This document shows, in pieces, positions 48,260-56,913 of a stretch of DNA of 64,000 nt (its first letter is position 1; each line of letters starts with the position of its first letter). The position numbers and the translations under genes were made by a program. The DNA comes from an uncultured Clostridia bacterium. Lineage in GTDB: Bacteria > Bacillota > Clostridia > Oscillospirales > Acutalibacteraceae. The DNA is taken from assembly GCA_947598155.1 (NCBI GenBank), contig CANQFC010000001.1, forward strand, positions 310,001-374,000, written 5' to 3'. The notes under the pieces are model-generated. The model saw only the letters and a program-made list of their open reading frames with translations, ran no database searches and was not told the origin of the DNA.

Positions 48260-49600
48260 ATGAGAAAATTTAATGTAGCTTACGTGCCGATAGGCGTGCC
48301 GACTTTTCACATACCGTCGGCTCAACAGGAATTTGACAAATCGGTTATACTTTTAAAATCACTGACCGATTCCGTCAGCGTGCCGGGCGAAATGCTGTTG
48401 ACTCTTGAAAAATTAAACGGTTTTTTGGACGAAATAAACCCCGATTTAATAGTACTGCAAAATGTAACTTTCGCAAATTCGGCTTATACTGCCGCGGTTT
48501 TGAGAAAATTTAAGTGTCCCGTACTCTTGTGGACGCTCCGCGAACCTGTAATAGACGGCGGACGTTTAAGGCTGAATTCGCTTACCGGCGCGTATTCGGC
48601 GGCAAATACTATAAAACAACTGCGTGACGAGCCTTTACAGTATGTTTACGGTTCTCCCGAAGAAAACGGAGTAAAAACGCAGATAAAAGCTGTGATAAAG
48701 GCGGCTAAATTAAAAAAAGAGCTTGAAAATCTAAATATCGCGTCAATAGGGCACACTCCCGAGGGCTTTGGTTTCGGCAGGGCGCTTGACAACGAACTGC
48801 TCAAAGTGTTCGGAGCGCGTCTTATTTCGATTGAGGCAAGAGAGCTTATTGAAACGGCAAAATCTTATTCGGACAGCGAAATTGAGGAATACTTAAAAGA
48901 CGCCGAAAGCCGCACCGTTGGGCTTGAGAACACTCCCGAGCGGAACAGAAAAGATTTTGCCCGGCTTTACAAGGCGTATGATGAATTTGTGCGCCAAAAC
49001 AATATAGGCGCTCTGTCGTCACGGTGCTGGCCGGATTTCTTTACATCGTTCGGAACGCCCGTTTGCGCCGTACTCGCGATGCTAAACGATTTGGGCGTTG
49101 CCGCCGCGTGTGAGGCGGACGCCTTTGGCGCGCTGTCGATGTATATAGGTATGTATTTTACCGGCAGAGCCGTATTTTTCGGAGACCCCGTGTCGCTGAA
49201 CGAACAAGAGAATACAATAACGTTTTGGCACTGCGGAACGGCCGCGTGCTCTTTGGCAAGAGAGGCGCAAGGCGCCGAAATAGGCGTTCACTGCAACAGA
49301 AAAATCGGACCTACACTTGAATTTGGCTGTAAGCCGTGCGAAAATGTAACGGTTTTCAGAATAGGGAAGGCTCCTAAAGGCGGTTTCAGAGCGTTTATTT
49401 GCGGCGGCGAGGCTCTTGATAAGCCCAAACAGTTTAACGGCACGTCTGTTGTTGTTAAGACCGATAATTCTGCCGAAAATATAGTGAAATCAAGCGTAAA
49501 AGCGGGCTTTGAGCCGCACTTTGCCGTAATTTACGGCGATGTTACGGCAGAAATTTCTGCTCTTTGCGAAATGCTCGGAATTGAAATTTGCGAATACTGA
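48260..49600 (+). CDS. L-fucose/arabinose-isomerase-like protein, putative sulfoquinovose isomerase (SftI-like)
   Basis: 446 residues of the COG2407 fucose/arabinose isomerase superfamily. Two Rossmann-like domains (FNVAYVPIGVPTFHIP; LNIASIGHTPEGFGFGRALD) are followed by the C-terminal metal-binding part with SRCWPDFF, CEADAFGALSMY and FWHCGTAACSLA. The Glu/Asp in ACEADAFG and the His in WHCG are likely metal ligands. In the sulfo-TAL route such an enzyme converts SQ to sulfofructose. The SD GAGGG lies 8 nt downstream of the DUF4867 gene. Confidence 0.75.
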   Translation: MRKFNVAYVPIGVPTFHIPSAQQEFDKSVILLKSLTDSVSVPGEMLLTLEKLNGFLDEINPDLIVLQNVTFANSAYTAAVLRKFKCPVLLWTLREPVIDGGRLRLNSLTGAYSAANTIKQLRDEPLQYVYGSPEENGVKTQIKAVIKAAKLKKELENLNIASIGHTPEGFGFGRALDNELLKVFGARLISIEARELIETAKSYSDSEIEEYLKDAESRTVGLENTPERNRKDFARLYKAYDEFVRQNNIGALSSRCWPDFFTSFGTPVCAVLAMLNDLGVAAACEADAFGALSMYIGMYFTGRAVFFGDPVSLNEQENTITFWHCGTAACSLAREAQGAEIGVHCNRKIGPTLEFGCKPCENVTVFRIGKAPKGGFRAFICGGEALDKPKQFNGTSVVVKTDNSAENIVKSSVKAGFEPHFAVIYGDVTAEISALCEMLGIEICEY

Positions 49601-49606
49601 TGCAAT

Positions 49607-50338
49607 ATGCTTAATAAAATTTTATTTTTAATCGTAGTTTTTTTCTCAAATGTAATTCAGTGTATAACCGGCTTTGCGGGAACAGTGCTCGCAATGCCCT
49701 TTTCCGTAATGCTTGTCGGATTTGACGCGGCAAGACCGATTTTAAACGTACTCGGTCTTTTGGCCTCGGTATTTGTTTTAACCGTAGGATTCCGCTATGT
49801 TGATAAAAGAGAGTTTGTAAAAATAAGCTCCGTTACGGCTGTCGGCATCGTTTTGGGAGTGTTCCTTAAAGATATGCTCTCCTGGTTTGACCGGGCGCTT
49901 TACATAATGCTGGGAATCATTGTTATCGCGTTTGCGGTGATAAACGCCGTTTCTTTCTACTCAAAAAAAGAGCGTAAAAAAACAAATCCGATATTTGAGA
50001 CACTCATACTTATTGCGGCGGGAACAGTGCATGGTATTTTTGTCTGCGGAGGGCCGCTGTTAGTAGCCTACGCCTCGAAAAAATTGCCTGATAAGGAGCG
50101 TTTTCGCTCAACCCTTTCGGCTGTTTGGATTATACTTAACGGAATAATAGCCGTGAGTGACGTGCTGGGCGGCTCGTTTACCGGCGAAACGCTGACTCTT
50201 ACCTTTTGGAGCGTTGCCGCGCTTGCGGCGGCTATGCTCGTCGGCAATCTCATATACAAAAAAATGAGCAGAAAAGCGTTTTTGAATTTAACATACGTTT
50301 TAATGATAATCAGCGGAATCTCTCTTTTGTTAAAGTAG
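49607..50338 (+). CDS. TauE/SafE-family sulfonate exporter
   Basis: 243 residues, about eight membrane helices arranged as two repeats (VIQCITGFAGTVLAMPFSVML; AAGTVHGIFVCGGPLLVAYASKK). The Gly-Pro-rich GGPLLVAYA motif is typical of the TauE/SafE/DUF81 family, which exports sulfite and organosulfonates. Here the likely cargo is DHPS or another C3 sulfonate end product. It starts 7 nt after the isomerase gene and has no strong SD, so translation is probably coupled. Confidence 0.83.
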   Translation: MLNKILFLIVVFFSNVIQCITGFAGTVLAMPFSVMLVGFDAARPILNVLGLLASVFVLTVGFRYVDKREFVKISSVTAVGIVLGVFLKDMLSWFDRALYIMLGIIVIAFAVINAVSFYSKKERKKTNPIFETLILIAAGTVHGIFVCGGPLLVAYASKKLPDKERFRSTLSAVWIILNGIIAVSDVLGGSFTGETLTLTFWSVAALAAAMLVGNLIYKKMSRKAFLNLTYVLMIISGISLLLK

Positions 50339-50345
50339 GTGAAAT

Positions 50346-51434
50346 ATGAAAACAGGACTTAATATGCGCTCCGTCAAGACCGAAAACAGAAGTTTGATTT
50401 TACGATTGTTACAGCAGTACGGCGCTTTGAGCCGAAAAGAGCTTGCCGAAAAATCGTCGCTTACGCCCGCCGCGTTGACAATAATTTGCAGTGAGCTAAT
50501 AAGCAAAGGAAAAATACGCGAAACGGGAGAAATCGAAAAAAACGGCAAGGGCAGGAAAGAGATACTTTTGTCTCTTTCCTACGGAGATAAATATGTGCTT
50601 TGCATTAACGCGGAAACAACCCATATTACTTATTCGGTTTGCTCGTTTTCGGGTGAAAAAATCGCGTTAAAGACAGAAAAATTCACAAATAATAACGGCA
50701 TAATACTTGAGCATACAGAAAAATTATTATATTATAATAACATATCGTTAAATAAAATTTGCGCCGCCGGCGTTTGCGTTGTCGGTTCGGTTTCGGGTGA
50801 AAAGTACGGCCTGTGGGACTGCGCAGAGCTTTGCGCCGGGATAGAGAAAAAATATTCCGTTCCCGTAATTGCCGAAAATAATGTCAGAGCGTTTGCCATA
50901 AGCGATATGCTTTACTCGGGCGGGTACGGCTCTGGGCCTGTTTTGTTTTTTAAATGGGGACCGGGCATAGGCTCTGCCGTCGGAGCCGAAGGAGAGATTT
51001 TTTCCGGCAATGACAAAGGCGTTGCGGAGATAGGGCATTACATTGTAAATCCTGCGGGAAAGAAATGCCGCTGCGGCCGCCGCGGCTGTCTTGAAACCGA
51101 GGCCGGCGAAGAGGCTCTTGTTTCACTTACGGGCCGTCCGTTTTCCGATATTATAAACAGCAGCGATAAAAACATTATAAATATTCTCGATGAAAAAATT
51201 GATATTGCCGCGCTGGCTCTTACAAACACTGCAACGATTTTGAACGCGGAAAAAATAGTGCTTTTCGGTTCAGTTTTTCAAAATGAATCCGTTACCGAAA
51301 AGCTGAAGAGGCAGTGCGTAAGATATAACGGCAATATGTCGCTTGATATGATAGTCAAATCAAAATTAAATAAAAAAATAGGGTATTCAGGCCCTGCCGC
51401 AATATGCGCAAAGAAATATTTCTTTGATTCGTAG
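50346..51434 (+). CDS. ROK-family transcriptional regulator
   Basis: 362 residues. The N-terminal winged helix is LILRLLQQYGALSRKELAEKSSLTPAALTIICSELI. The ROK sugar-kinase-like core contains VIAENNVRAFA, KWGPGIGSA and the zinc motif CRCGRRGCLE. The regulator form binds a free sugar to release DNA. It is probably the local repressor or inducer of the sulfoquinovose operon; direct repeats ATTAAAAGG at the promoter are a possible target. It overlaps nothing but follows the exporter by 7 nt. Confidence 0.85.
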   Translation: MKTGLNMRSVKTENRSLILRLLQQYGALSRKELAEKSSLTPAALTIICSELISKGKIRETGEIEKNGKGRKEILLSLSYGDKYVLCINAETTHITYSVCSFSGEKIALKTEKFTNNNGIILEHTEKLLYYNNISLNKICAAGVCVVGSVSGEKYGLWDCAELCAGIEKKYSVPVIAENNVRAFAISDMLYSGGYGSGPVLFFKWGPGIGSAVGAEGEIFSGNDKGVAEIGHYIVNPAGKKCRCGRRGCLETEAGEEALVSLTGRPFSDIINSSDKNIINILDEKIDIAALALTNTATILNAEKIVLFGSVFQNESVTEKLKRQCVRYNGNMSLDMIVKSKLNKKIGYSGPAAICAKKYFFDS

Positions 51435-51465
51435 GGCAATTTATAAATGAAAAAGGGGATTTAAA

Positions 51466-52896
51466 ATGGAAGAAAAATCTTTAACTCACGGCATCAAACT
51501 CAAAGACCGAGTGGGATACGCCCTCGGCGATACGGCAGGTCTTTTGACCTTTTCGCTTATCGGCGCGTTCCAAAACAAATTTTACACCGACGCTTTGGGG
51601 CTTGACCCTAAAAAAATCGTAGTGCTTATTCTTATAGCGAGAATTTGGGACGCAATTAACGACCCGCTTTGGGGCGCATTCGTTCAGTCGCGTAAGCCTA
51701 ACCCGAAAGGTCAGTTCAGACCGTGGATTTTGGGCTTTTCAATTCCTCTTGCGATTTCTGCGGCGCTTATGTTTTTAAAAATCCCGGGTCTTTCCGAGGG
51801 CAAATATCTTATCTATGCCTATGTTACATATATTCTTTACGGAATGATGTATACGGCGGTAAATATTCCCTATGGTTCGCTTGCCTCCGTCGTTACCGAT
51901 GACGAGCTTGAGCGTTCGTCGCTTTCAATGTGGCGGTCTATCGGCGCAGGCATCGGCGGTCTTCCCGGAACGATTATTCTCCCGATGATTGTTTACACAA
52001 CGACAGGCAAATACGCAAACGGAACGGATATTAAGGCTCTTGACGAAACAAAGCTCTTTTGGTGTGTGCTTATACTGTCCGTAATATCCGTTGCGGTGTA
52101 TTTTGCGCATTACAAGCTCACAAAAGAGCGTATTGCTCCGCAAAAGAGGGAGAGCGGCGAAAAATATAACGCAATGTCAACGCTTAAAGCACTTCTTAAA
52201 AACAGACCGTTTGTAATGCTTTGCTTTGCGTCAATGCTTCTTATAGCGTTCCAGTTCTACTATCAGTCCACCTACACCTATCTGTTTACGGATTATTACG
52301 GTAAGCCGGGGCTTTACGCAATGGTAACAATATGCACTTATGTGCCGATGGCAATCTTTATTCCCGTTATGAACAAGCTAATTGTAAAATTCGGCAAAAA
52401 AGAGCTTTGCGCAGTCGGTATGGTTTTTGCAGCCGTTATAAATATTGTGCTTTTCGCTTTAAGAGGGACTTCCCTTGCGATGAACCCGACCGTATTTCTT
52501 GTGTTCACGTTTTTCTCAGGAATGGGTCAAACCTTCTTGGTGCTTGAGGTTTGGGCTCTTGTTATGGACGTTATTGACTACCACGAGCTCAGAACCGGCA
52601 AAAGGGAAGAGAGTATGGCGTATGCCTTTTTCTCATTTACAAGAAAACTCGGGCAAACTCTTGCGGGCGTTGGGCTTAACATTCTTTTGTCCGCAATTAA
52701 ATATGACGGAGAGCTCTCCAAAAATGGTATTGCCCTGAGTGAAACGGTGCTTTCGCGTCTTTATGACATTTCAACGATTGTACCCGCCGTTATGCTCGCT
52801 TTAATGGCTGTAATTCTATTGTTCGGCTATAATCTTTCCAAAAAGAATCTTGAAGAAATGCATAAACAGCTTGATGCAAAGCGAACGGAGAATTAA
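51466..52896 (+). CDS. GPH-family sugar/glycoside:cation symporter (MFS)
   Basis: 476 residues, 12 membrane helices. The N-terminus KDRVGYALGDTAGLLTF and RIWDAINDPLWGAF are hallmarks of the glycoside-pentoside-hexuronide family (MelB, YihO/YihP-like). Within this operon it would import sulfoquinovose or its glycosides. The SD AAGGGG lies upstream. It is followed by the 831-residue unknown after 3 nt. Confidence 0.88.
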   Translation: MEEKSLTHGIKLKDRVGYALGDTAGLLTFSLIGAFQNKFYTDALGLDPKKIVVLILIARIWDAINDPLWGAFVQSRKPNPKGQFRPWILGFSIPLAISAALMFLKIPGLSEGKYLIYAYVTYILYGMMYTAVNIPYGSLASVVTDDELERSSLSMWRSIGAGIGGLPGTIILPMIVYTTTGKYANGTDIKALDETKLFWCVLILSVISVAVYFAHYKLTKERIAPQKRESGEKYNAMSTLKALLKNRPFVMLCFASMLLIAFQFYYQSTYTYLFTDYYGKPGLYAMVTICTYVPMAIFIPVMNKLIVKFGKKELCAVGMVFAAVINIVLFALRGTSLAMNPTVFLVFTFFSGMGQTFLVLEVWALVMDVIDYHELRTGKREESMAYAFFSFTRKLGQTLAGVGLNILLSAIKYDGELSKNGIALSETVLSRLYDISTIVPAVMLALMAVILLFGYNLSKKNLEEMHKQLDAKRTEN

Positions 52897-52899
52897 ATT

Positions 52900-55395
52900 A
52901 TGAATAAGGTTCATATAGCTTTCGGATTTCATGTCAACTGTTATCACTCTTACCGCGGCGATACGGCGGATAATTTAGGATTTGGCTCTGACATACGCAT
53001 TATACGTAAAATAATAGGCGCGCTTGACGCCCTCAACAGCGAGGGCGTGCCCGTTAAAGGCACTTGGGACTGTGAAAATTTCTTTTCGCTTGAAAAGATT
53101 TTGCCGCAGTTCGCACCCGATATTATTGAGAATATGAAAAGGCGTACAGCGCAAAACGGCGACGAGCAGATTATTATGGGCTATTCAAACGGAGCGCTTG
53201 CCCCTATGACTCAGGAAGAGCTGGAGGCGTCGGTAAATCTTGCCGTTACAAATCCCGAAGGCTCCGGGCTTTTAGACATTTTCGGCAAGTGCGAAATGCT
53301 TGTCCGTCCGCAGGAGGTAATGTTTACCCCATCGCAGGTGCCCGTATATAACAAACTGGGCGTAAAGGCTCTCTGCCTTTATTATTCCTGCGTTCCGTTT
53401 GACGCGTTCCGCACAATAGTTCCCGTATTGCCGGATGAGCTGGCTTTTAATCCGTTGACTTATACTTATAAAGGCGACAGTATAACCGTTCTGCCTACAT
53501 ACAATAACTCTGATATTTGCGACGCAGGCTGTCTGCGCGCGTGGGTCAAGGAGCTTCATAAAAAGCAGGAGTCGGGCGAAATAAAACACGACGTCCTGAT
53601 ATTCGTCAATATGGACGCCGACGCTATCTTTTGGGAAAGTATGAATCTGCCCGTCGTTCGCAATAAAATAGCTAACACAGACGGCATAAACGGACTTGTG
53701 AGAGAAATAGCGGACTTGCCGTTTATTGAGTTCGACACGCCCGGGAATTACATTAAAACGCACGAGGCTTTGGGCAATATTGAATTTACGCAGGACACCG
53801 CAGACGGCAATTTTACAGGCTACGCCTCTTGGGCGGAAAAGCCGTATAACCGCAAAATCTGGACCGCCGTTGACCGTTCAAGGGCTTTGGCAAAGGCGAA
53901 CGGTAAGGACGACAGAAAATCCGCCTCATTCCGAGACAGAGTGCTTTTGCTCTCCACAACGCATTTCGGGCTTGCGACGCCCGTGCTTAATATCCGCCGT
54001 GAGGAAAAGGCCGACGAGCTCGCGCTTTCCGTTGTCAATTCCGAAAAACTCAAGCTGAAAAAATACAAAAAAATTGCCGTATATAACACCGCAAAGAGTA
54101 ATTTTCAGTGCGTTCAGATGTCCGTCAATGAAAAAATCGCCTCTGCCTCTCAAATTGAAATAAGCGGCGCGGGGCTTAAGGATTACACGGTTATTCCGAC
54201 CTCCGGCGACTTATCGTCTGTGTTTGTAATGATGCGTTTTGACGCGATAAAGGACAAATATTTTGTCGAGGCGAAAATCGGCGAATCTAAGAAACCCTCT
54301 AACGAAGATGAGCTTGAGCTTCACGGAAAGGGAATAACGCTTAAATTTTCAAAATACGGCAAGCTGTATAAGGTCATTTACAACAAAAAAGAAATCGGCG
54401 GAACGGATTTTCTTAAAAGCTTTATCACCTTTGACGGCAGGGAGTATGAATTTGAAAACGTAACCTGTGAGGCACTGTCTTTAGGCGGAAACGGAAAGGG
54501 TATTCGCTCAAAGGGTGAAATACATTTGCCGAATGAAAAAGAAAAAGGCGAGTTTACGTTTGATTTTATAGCGGTCGACTACTCAAAAGGTATTTTTGTC
54601 CATACGGATATTAAATATCCGTACACGCCGGAGTATGACTCGATTTCAACGGAAAATTCCTCCTTGGGAAGATATTCCGATATGAAATGGGAGGAGGCCG
54701 TGCCGTTCCAAATCACACCGTCTTTAGACGGCGATATTTCAGTCGTAAAGCGCAACTTTATGGGCGATATTTCCTCTTACAGAACGAAGAGCTTTTCCGA
54801 ATGCGACCCCAAAAACGTCAAATTAGACTCGTTTAACAACCATCTTACGGCAGGTCTTATTGCGCTGACAGACGGGCATACGGGCGTTGCGGTTGCGAAT
54901 GCCCGTAATGTGCTCGGCTCAATGGCTCATTGTCCTATGCGTATGCTTCCCGACGGCAAGGTACAAATGAATCCTTTCGGCACTTATTACGGCAAACAGC
55001 GCCACCATTGGAGCAGAGCCAACGGCGAAATACTTGACACCTATGTATATGTTACTCCTCAAGGCAAGTCGATAGCCCCGGCTTACAACGGCGCGCGCGA
55101 ATGCGCTATGATGGCTCTTTTCGGGTTTGAGGGGGCGGAGCCGACAGGCAAAACGCTTTGCGACATAACGTCTTTTGCCGATGGCGCCGTGGTTTCGTGT
55201 CCGGAAAATTCTGTTTTGGGCGAATATTATCTTGACAACGCTGTGCCGCATAAGCCGGAGGCTCAAAGCGTTGACGAGAAAAAGCTGAAAAATCCGATAG
55301 CCTCAGGTCTTTCCGGCAACCTCGGAAAGTACATTACTCTCGGCTCAAGGGCTGTTTTTCACATTGTCAAGGCGCAAATCAAATCAAGAAAATAA
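52900..55395 (+). CDS. Large GH38/GH57-like protein of unknown specificity
   Basis: 831 residues, no signal peptide. The N-terminal half looks like the beta/alpha barrel of the GH38/GH57 superfamily: HIAFGFHVNCYHSYRGDT, VKGTWDCENFFSLEKILPQF, GYSNGALAPMTQEEL, RPQEVMFTPSQVPVYNKLGV, and VNMDADAIFWE. The second half is beta-rich and resembles the C-terminal domains of alpha-mannosidase-type enzymes (GKGITLKFSKYGKLYKVIYNKKEIGG). No family was recognised with confidence. It closes the sulfoquinovose operon, three nt after the transporter. It could cleave a sulfoquinovosyl glycoside not handled by the GH31. Confidence 0.55.
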   Translation: MNKVHIAFGFHVNCYHSYRGDTADNLGFGSDIRIIRKIIGALDALNSEGVPVKGTWDCENFFSLEKILPQFAPDIIENMKRRTAQNGDEQIIMGYSNGALAPMTQEELEASVNLAVTNPEGSGLLDIFGKCEMLVRPQEVMFTPSQVPVYNKLGVKALCLYYSCVPFDAFRTIVPVLPDELAFNPLTYTYKGDSITVLPTYNNSDICDAGCLRAWVKELHKKQESGEIKHDVLIFVNMDADAIFWESMNLPVVRNKIANTDGINGLVREIADLPFIEFDTPGNYIKTHEALGNIEFTQDTADGNFTGYASWAEKPYNRKIWTAVDRSRALAKANGKDDRKSASFRDRVLLLSTTHFGLATPVLNIRREEKADELALSVVNSEKLKLKKYKKIAVYNTAKSNFQCVQMSVNEKIASASQIEISGAGLKDYTVIPTSGDLSSVFVMMRFDAIKDKYFVEAKIGESKKPSNEDELELHGKGITLKFSKYGKLYKVIYNKKEIGGTDFLKSFITFDGREYEFENVTCEALSLGGNGKGIRSKGEIHLPNEKEKGEFTFDFIAVDYSKGIFVHTDIKYPYTPEYDSISTENSSLGRYSDMKWEEAVPFQITPSLDGDISVVKRNFMGDISSYRTKSFSECDPKNVKLDSFNNHLTAGLIALTDGHTGVAVANARNVLGSMAHCPMRMLPDGKVQMNPFGTYYGKQRHHWSRANGEILDTYVYVTPQGKSIAPAYNGARECAMMALFGFEGAEPTGKTLCDITSFADGAVVSCPENSVLGEYYLDNAVPHKPEAQSVDEKKLKNPIASGLSGNLGKYITLGSRAVFHIVKAQIKSRK

Positions 55396-55471
55396 AACAG
55401 CCCGCGCAGACTTCAGTTTAGCGGGGTAACATTCCGCAGTTTCACCGCAAATTCATAAATATACATAAAAA

Positions 55472-55536
55472 TATGAATAAAATTCGCGTAATATTCATTA
55501 TTATGCGGATTTTTTTATAAAATACGAATAAAACTT
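55472..55536 (+). promoter_or_regulatory. Candidate ArgR (ARG box) sites before argG
   Basis: Three AT-rich sites resemble the Gram-positive ARG box (CATGAATAAAAATnCA-like): TATGAATAAAATTCGC (55472-55487), TAATATTCATTATTATGC (55489-55506, reverse) and AATACGAATAAAACTTA (55520-55536). They lie just upstream of the argG promoter. Confidence 0.45.
55485..55517 (+). terminator. Terminator of the sulfoquinovose operon
   Basis: CGCGTAATA-ttcat-TATTATGCG (one wobble) is followed by GATTTTTTTA, about 90 nt after the last gene. Confidence 0.75.
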
Positions 55537-55545
55537 AATTTTCTA

Positions 55546-55574
55546 TTGACATTTTATTTCCGATTGGTTATACT
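55546..55574 (+). promoter_or_regulatory. Sigma-A promoter of argGH
   Basis: TTGACA (55546-55551), a 17-bp spacer and TATACT (55569-55574), 31 nt before the argG ATG. Confidence 0.88.
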
Positions 55575-55604
55575 TTTATCTGTTAATTATTGGGAGGTAA
55601 AGTT

Positions 55605-56840
55605 ATGAATAAAGAAAATATAAAAAAAGTTGTTTTGGCATATTCCGGCGGTCTTGATACGTCAATCATAATTCCGTGGCTTAAAGAAAATTATAATAAC
55701 TGTGAGGTAATCGCCGTTTCAGGCGACGTCGGTCAGGGAACCGAGCTTGACGGACTTGAAGAAAAGGCAATTAAAACAGGCGCGTCAAAGCTTTATATAC
55801 TTGACTTGAAACAAGAGTATGTTGAGGAATATATTTGGCCCTGCCTTAAAGCCGGCGCCGATTACGAAACTTATCTTCTCGGCACATCTCACGCGCGCCC
55901 CTGCATTGCTAAGGGCCTTGCCGAAATAGCAAAAAAAGAAGGCGCGGACGCTATTTGCCACGGCTGTACGGGCAAGGGCAACGACCAAGTACGTTTTGAG
56001 CTTACTCTTAAGGCGTTTGCTCCCGAAATGCAGATAATTGCTCCTTGGCGCGAGTGGGATATTAAATCCCGCGAGGAGGAAATTGAGTACGCCGAGGCAC
56101 ACAATATCCCGCTTAAAATTAACCGTGAAACAAACTATTCAAAAGATAAAAACGTTTGGCACCTCTCACATGAGGGACTTGACCTTGAAGACCCCGCAAA
56201 CGAACCGATGTATTCAAAAGAGGGCTTTCTTGAAATGGGAGTATCTCCCGAACAGGCGCCGGATTCTCCGACATACGTTAACATTCACTTTGAAAAGGGC
56301 GTTCCCACAGCTATTGACGGCGTTGAAATGACAGGACTTCAAATTGTTGAAACTCTCAATAAAATCGGCGGTAAAAACGGTATCGGCCTTTTGGACATCG
56401 TTGAAAACCGTCTTGTAGGTATGAAATCCCGCGGAGTTTATGAAACTCCCGGCGGAACGATTCTTTATAAAGCCCACGAAATGCTTGAAACGATAACTCT
56501 TGACCGCGACACACAGCATTATAAAAAGCTTGTTTCGCAGAAATTCGGAGAGCTCGTTTATTTCGGCCAGTGGTTCACTCCTTTGCGTGAGGCTCTTTCC
56601 GCGTTCGTTGACAAAACGCAGGAAACGGTTACAGGCGATGTAAAGGTAAAGCTTTACAAGGGCAATGTTATAAACGCGGGCATTACATCTCCTTACACTC
56701 TTTATGATGAAAACGTAGCGTCGTTCGGCGAGGACGGCGGCGCGTACAATCAGGCGGATTCGGCAGGCTTTATCAACCTTTTCGGTTTGCCGATTAAAGT
56801 TAAGGCACTTCTTGACTCAAAAAGAGAAGGCATTGAATAA
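55605..56840 (+). CDS. argG: Argininosuccinate synthase
   Basis: 411 residues from ATG 55605 (SD GGGAGG; the track's earlier start is upstream of the SD). The ATP PP-loop is [22 protein letters not shown] and SPEQAPD-type segments are typical. It ligates citrulline and aspartate with ATP in arginine synthesis. argH follows after 73 nt with an intervening hairpin. Likely ArgR-controlled. Confidence 0.97.
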   Translation: MNKENIKKVVLAYSGGLDTSIIIPWLKENYNNCEVIAVSGDVGQGTELDGLEEKAIKTGASKLYILDLKQEYVEEYIWPCLKAGADYETYLLGTSHARPCIAKGLAEIAKKEGADAICHGCTGKGNDQVRFELTLKAFAPEMQIIAPWREWDIKSREEEIEYAEAHNIPLKINRETNYSKDKNVWHLSHEGLDLEDPANEPMYSKEGFLEMGVSPEQAPDSPTYVNIHFEKGVPTAIDGVEMTGLQIVETLNKIGGKNGIGLLDIVENRLVGMKSRGVYETPGGTILYKAHEMLETITLDRDTQHYKKLVSQKFGELVYFGQWFTPLREALSAFVDKTQETVTGDVKVKLYKGNVINAGITSPYTLYDENVASFGEDGGAYNQADSAGFINLFGLPIKVKALLDSKREGIE

Positions 56841-56856
56841 ACCGCAAAAAATTCAG

Positions 56857-56876
56857 GGCGGGGGCTTGCTCCCGCC
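56857..56876 (+). terminator. Hairpin between argG and argH
   Basis: GGCGGGG-gcttgc-TCCCGCC is followed by a poor T tract (GTTTAATCTTT). It may be a partial terminator that lowers argH expression. Confidence 0.45.
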
Positions 56877-56913
56877 GTTTAATCTTTAAGCTCATCTTGA
56901 AAGGACAGTATTT

